From positions 50,379 through 68,826 of the forward strand of contig NW_022985212.1 of NCBI RefSeq assembly GCF_010093535.1: 18,448 nt of DNA. Reading direction: 5' to 3'. The stretch's first letter is position 1, and every line of letters starts with the position of its first letter. The position numbers were made by a program, and so were the translations under genes. The notes beneath the pieces are model-generated. The model was not told the DNA's origin. It was given only the letters and a program-made list of their open reading frames with translations, and did no database searches. The stretch is from Lindgomyces ingoldianus. Lineage: Eukaryota > Ascomycota > Dothideomycetes > Pleosporales > Lindgomycetaceae. Below, one piece after another: positions 17,691 to 18,448 of this stretch.

Positions 17691-18334
17691 GGCGTTAGGT
17701 AGGGTGGCATGTATTGTTTATATAGTAATTAGTGTAGTGCTAGCTAAAGTGTAGAAGTAGGTAATGCTAGTACATTTAGTGTTAATAGTAGCATTATGTT
17801 TAGTCTATTTCTGTGTAGAGCCTTATATAGTAATAGAGGTTGCGTATAAAGCCTTTCTAGTGTAATTGCCTTTTCTTGTGCTATATTATACAGCTTCTAG
17901 GCTTAGGTACCTTTAGTGCCTAGCTATAGTGTGATTCCCTTGTCCTCTAGCACTTATATAAGCTCCCTTTTAAACGCGCAGCTAAGTGCTAAGAAGTCTT
18001 ATAGTGTCTATTTTTTAAAATCCTCTATGTATAAACTTAGAAGAGTAGCGCCCTTTTAAGTTATTATGTGTAGATTAGTAATTATGTAACTTATGTATAA
18101 TTAAGTCTATAAGCTTATTAAAGCCTTTAATATGTTAATCTTATTATTCTAGTACTCTAGGCTAGTCTTGTTCTATAGTGTTGCCTCTAATATTCTTGTG
18201 TTCTTTATAAGTTATTTATATAATAGAAAATATTCCTTATTCTTCCTATTATTACGCAGAGTTGTTAGTTGCTAGTAGGATTCTATTATAATAGTATAGT
18301 TAATCACTTTTCTAGTAGATGTCACAGTCGGCAT
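17686..18334 (-). pseudogene. Upstream half of a degenerate element 3 ORF (Gag-like by position)
   Basis: On the minus strand an ATG at 18334 opens MPTVTSTRKVINYTII and one frame runs for about 216 codons to the element 1 insertion, then on into 2650-2848 once the insert is removed. It is broken by around fifteen stops, all TAA or TAG in my reading. Recognisable stretches include NKINILKALISL, LYNIAQEKAITLERLYTQP and QYMPPYLTP. The ATG lies 23 bases inside a probable LTR end at 18358, the position expected for Gag. I do not recognise the family from sequence, and a different kind of repeat-borne gene is possible. Mutation is lighter near the ATG than farther in. Confidence 0.55.
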
Positions 18335-18357
18335 GCTCAAGCTACAAGCAAGGGGTG

Positions 18358-18448
18358 GTGTAACTCAACTAGATTAAACTAAGGAGCAGAGGAGCTGCTC
18401 TGCGAGTTTAAATATACATGTGTGCCCCCTGCCAAGGCGCTACTCGTA
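18358..18448 (-). mobile_element. Probable 3' part of the 5' LTR of element 3, cut by the window edge
   Basis: Read on the minus strand, the sequence ends GTTGAGTTACA at 18358, matching the TTACA ends of the other LTRs here. The bases next to it, CCACCCCTTGC, contain no TGG-type primer-binding site. A TATA-like TATATTTAAA lies on the minus strand at 18416-18407, about 50 bases before the LTR end, and a small inverted repeat (GCAGAG...CTCTGC, about 18386-18403) sits between. The stretch is not RIP-mutated. The alternative is that TGTAACTC at 18358 starts a plus-strand LTR preceded by AGCAAGGGGTGG; the ORF direction favours the minus strand. Confidence 0.5.

Noticed and set aside
18383..18404. 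Transcription terminator-like hairpin at the right edge
   Set aside because: The short competing inverted arms (GAGCAG/CTGCTC and GCAGAG/CTCTGC) lack a T run and lie inside a probable eukaryotic LTR, so a bacterial-type terminator makes no sense.
1..18448. A defence system, biosynthetic cluster or other novel gene system
   Set aside because: All recognisable coding signal belongs to retrotransposon Gag-Pol relics; the remaining frames are short, broken and without family motifs.

Overview
The window looks like heterochromatic, gene-free DNA of a filamentous ascomycete fungus (Pezizomycotina). It is a stack of three LTR retrotransposons, one inserted inside another, largely destroyed by repeat-induced point mutation (RIP). 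CpA/TpG is replaced by TpA almost everywhere. Nearly every internal stop in recognisable reading frames is TAA or TAG, most simply derived from Gln or Trp codons. Catalytic Asp codons have become Asn. I see no intact protein-coding gene, tRNA, rRNA or CRISPR array.

Layout. Bases 1-98 are the start of a well-preserved LTR on the minus strand, running off the left edge. Bases 99-2848 are extremely A/T-rich, with one compound microsatellite (1749-1794). The right part of that stretch continues a degenerate minus-strand ORF that resumes at 17686-18334. The ORF begins just inside a probable minus-strand LTR end at 18358. This is element 3, the oldest layer.

Element 1 (2849-17685, plus strand) split the element 3 ORF. 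It is a Ty3/Gypsy chromovirus with two 290-bp LTRs, target duplication GAGCA, and the order Gag - protease - RT - RNase H - integrase - chromodomain, followed by about 1 kb of unassigned sequence and a polypurine tract. Removing element 2 and one target-site copy leaves about 7.15 kb.

Element 2 (6419-14103, minus strand) inserted just after the RT domain of element 1. It is a second, different Ty3/Gypsy chromovirus: 7,685 bp, two 373-bp LTRs, target duplication AATTT. It has a recognisable zinc knuckle, protease, RT, RNase H, integrase and chromodomain. A 2-kb tail with no pol homology lies between the chromodomain and its 3' LTR.

Both elements encode a chromodomain, a module known in this clade to bind histone H3 methylation and direct integration into heterochromatin. 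That fits their nesting. I find no novel functional system. The notable signals are the RIP patterns, the completeness of catalytic-site loss in element 1, the LTR edges that escaped mutation, an unmutated perfect hairpin, and the unassigned tails and ORFs.
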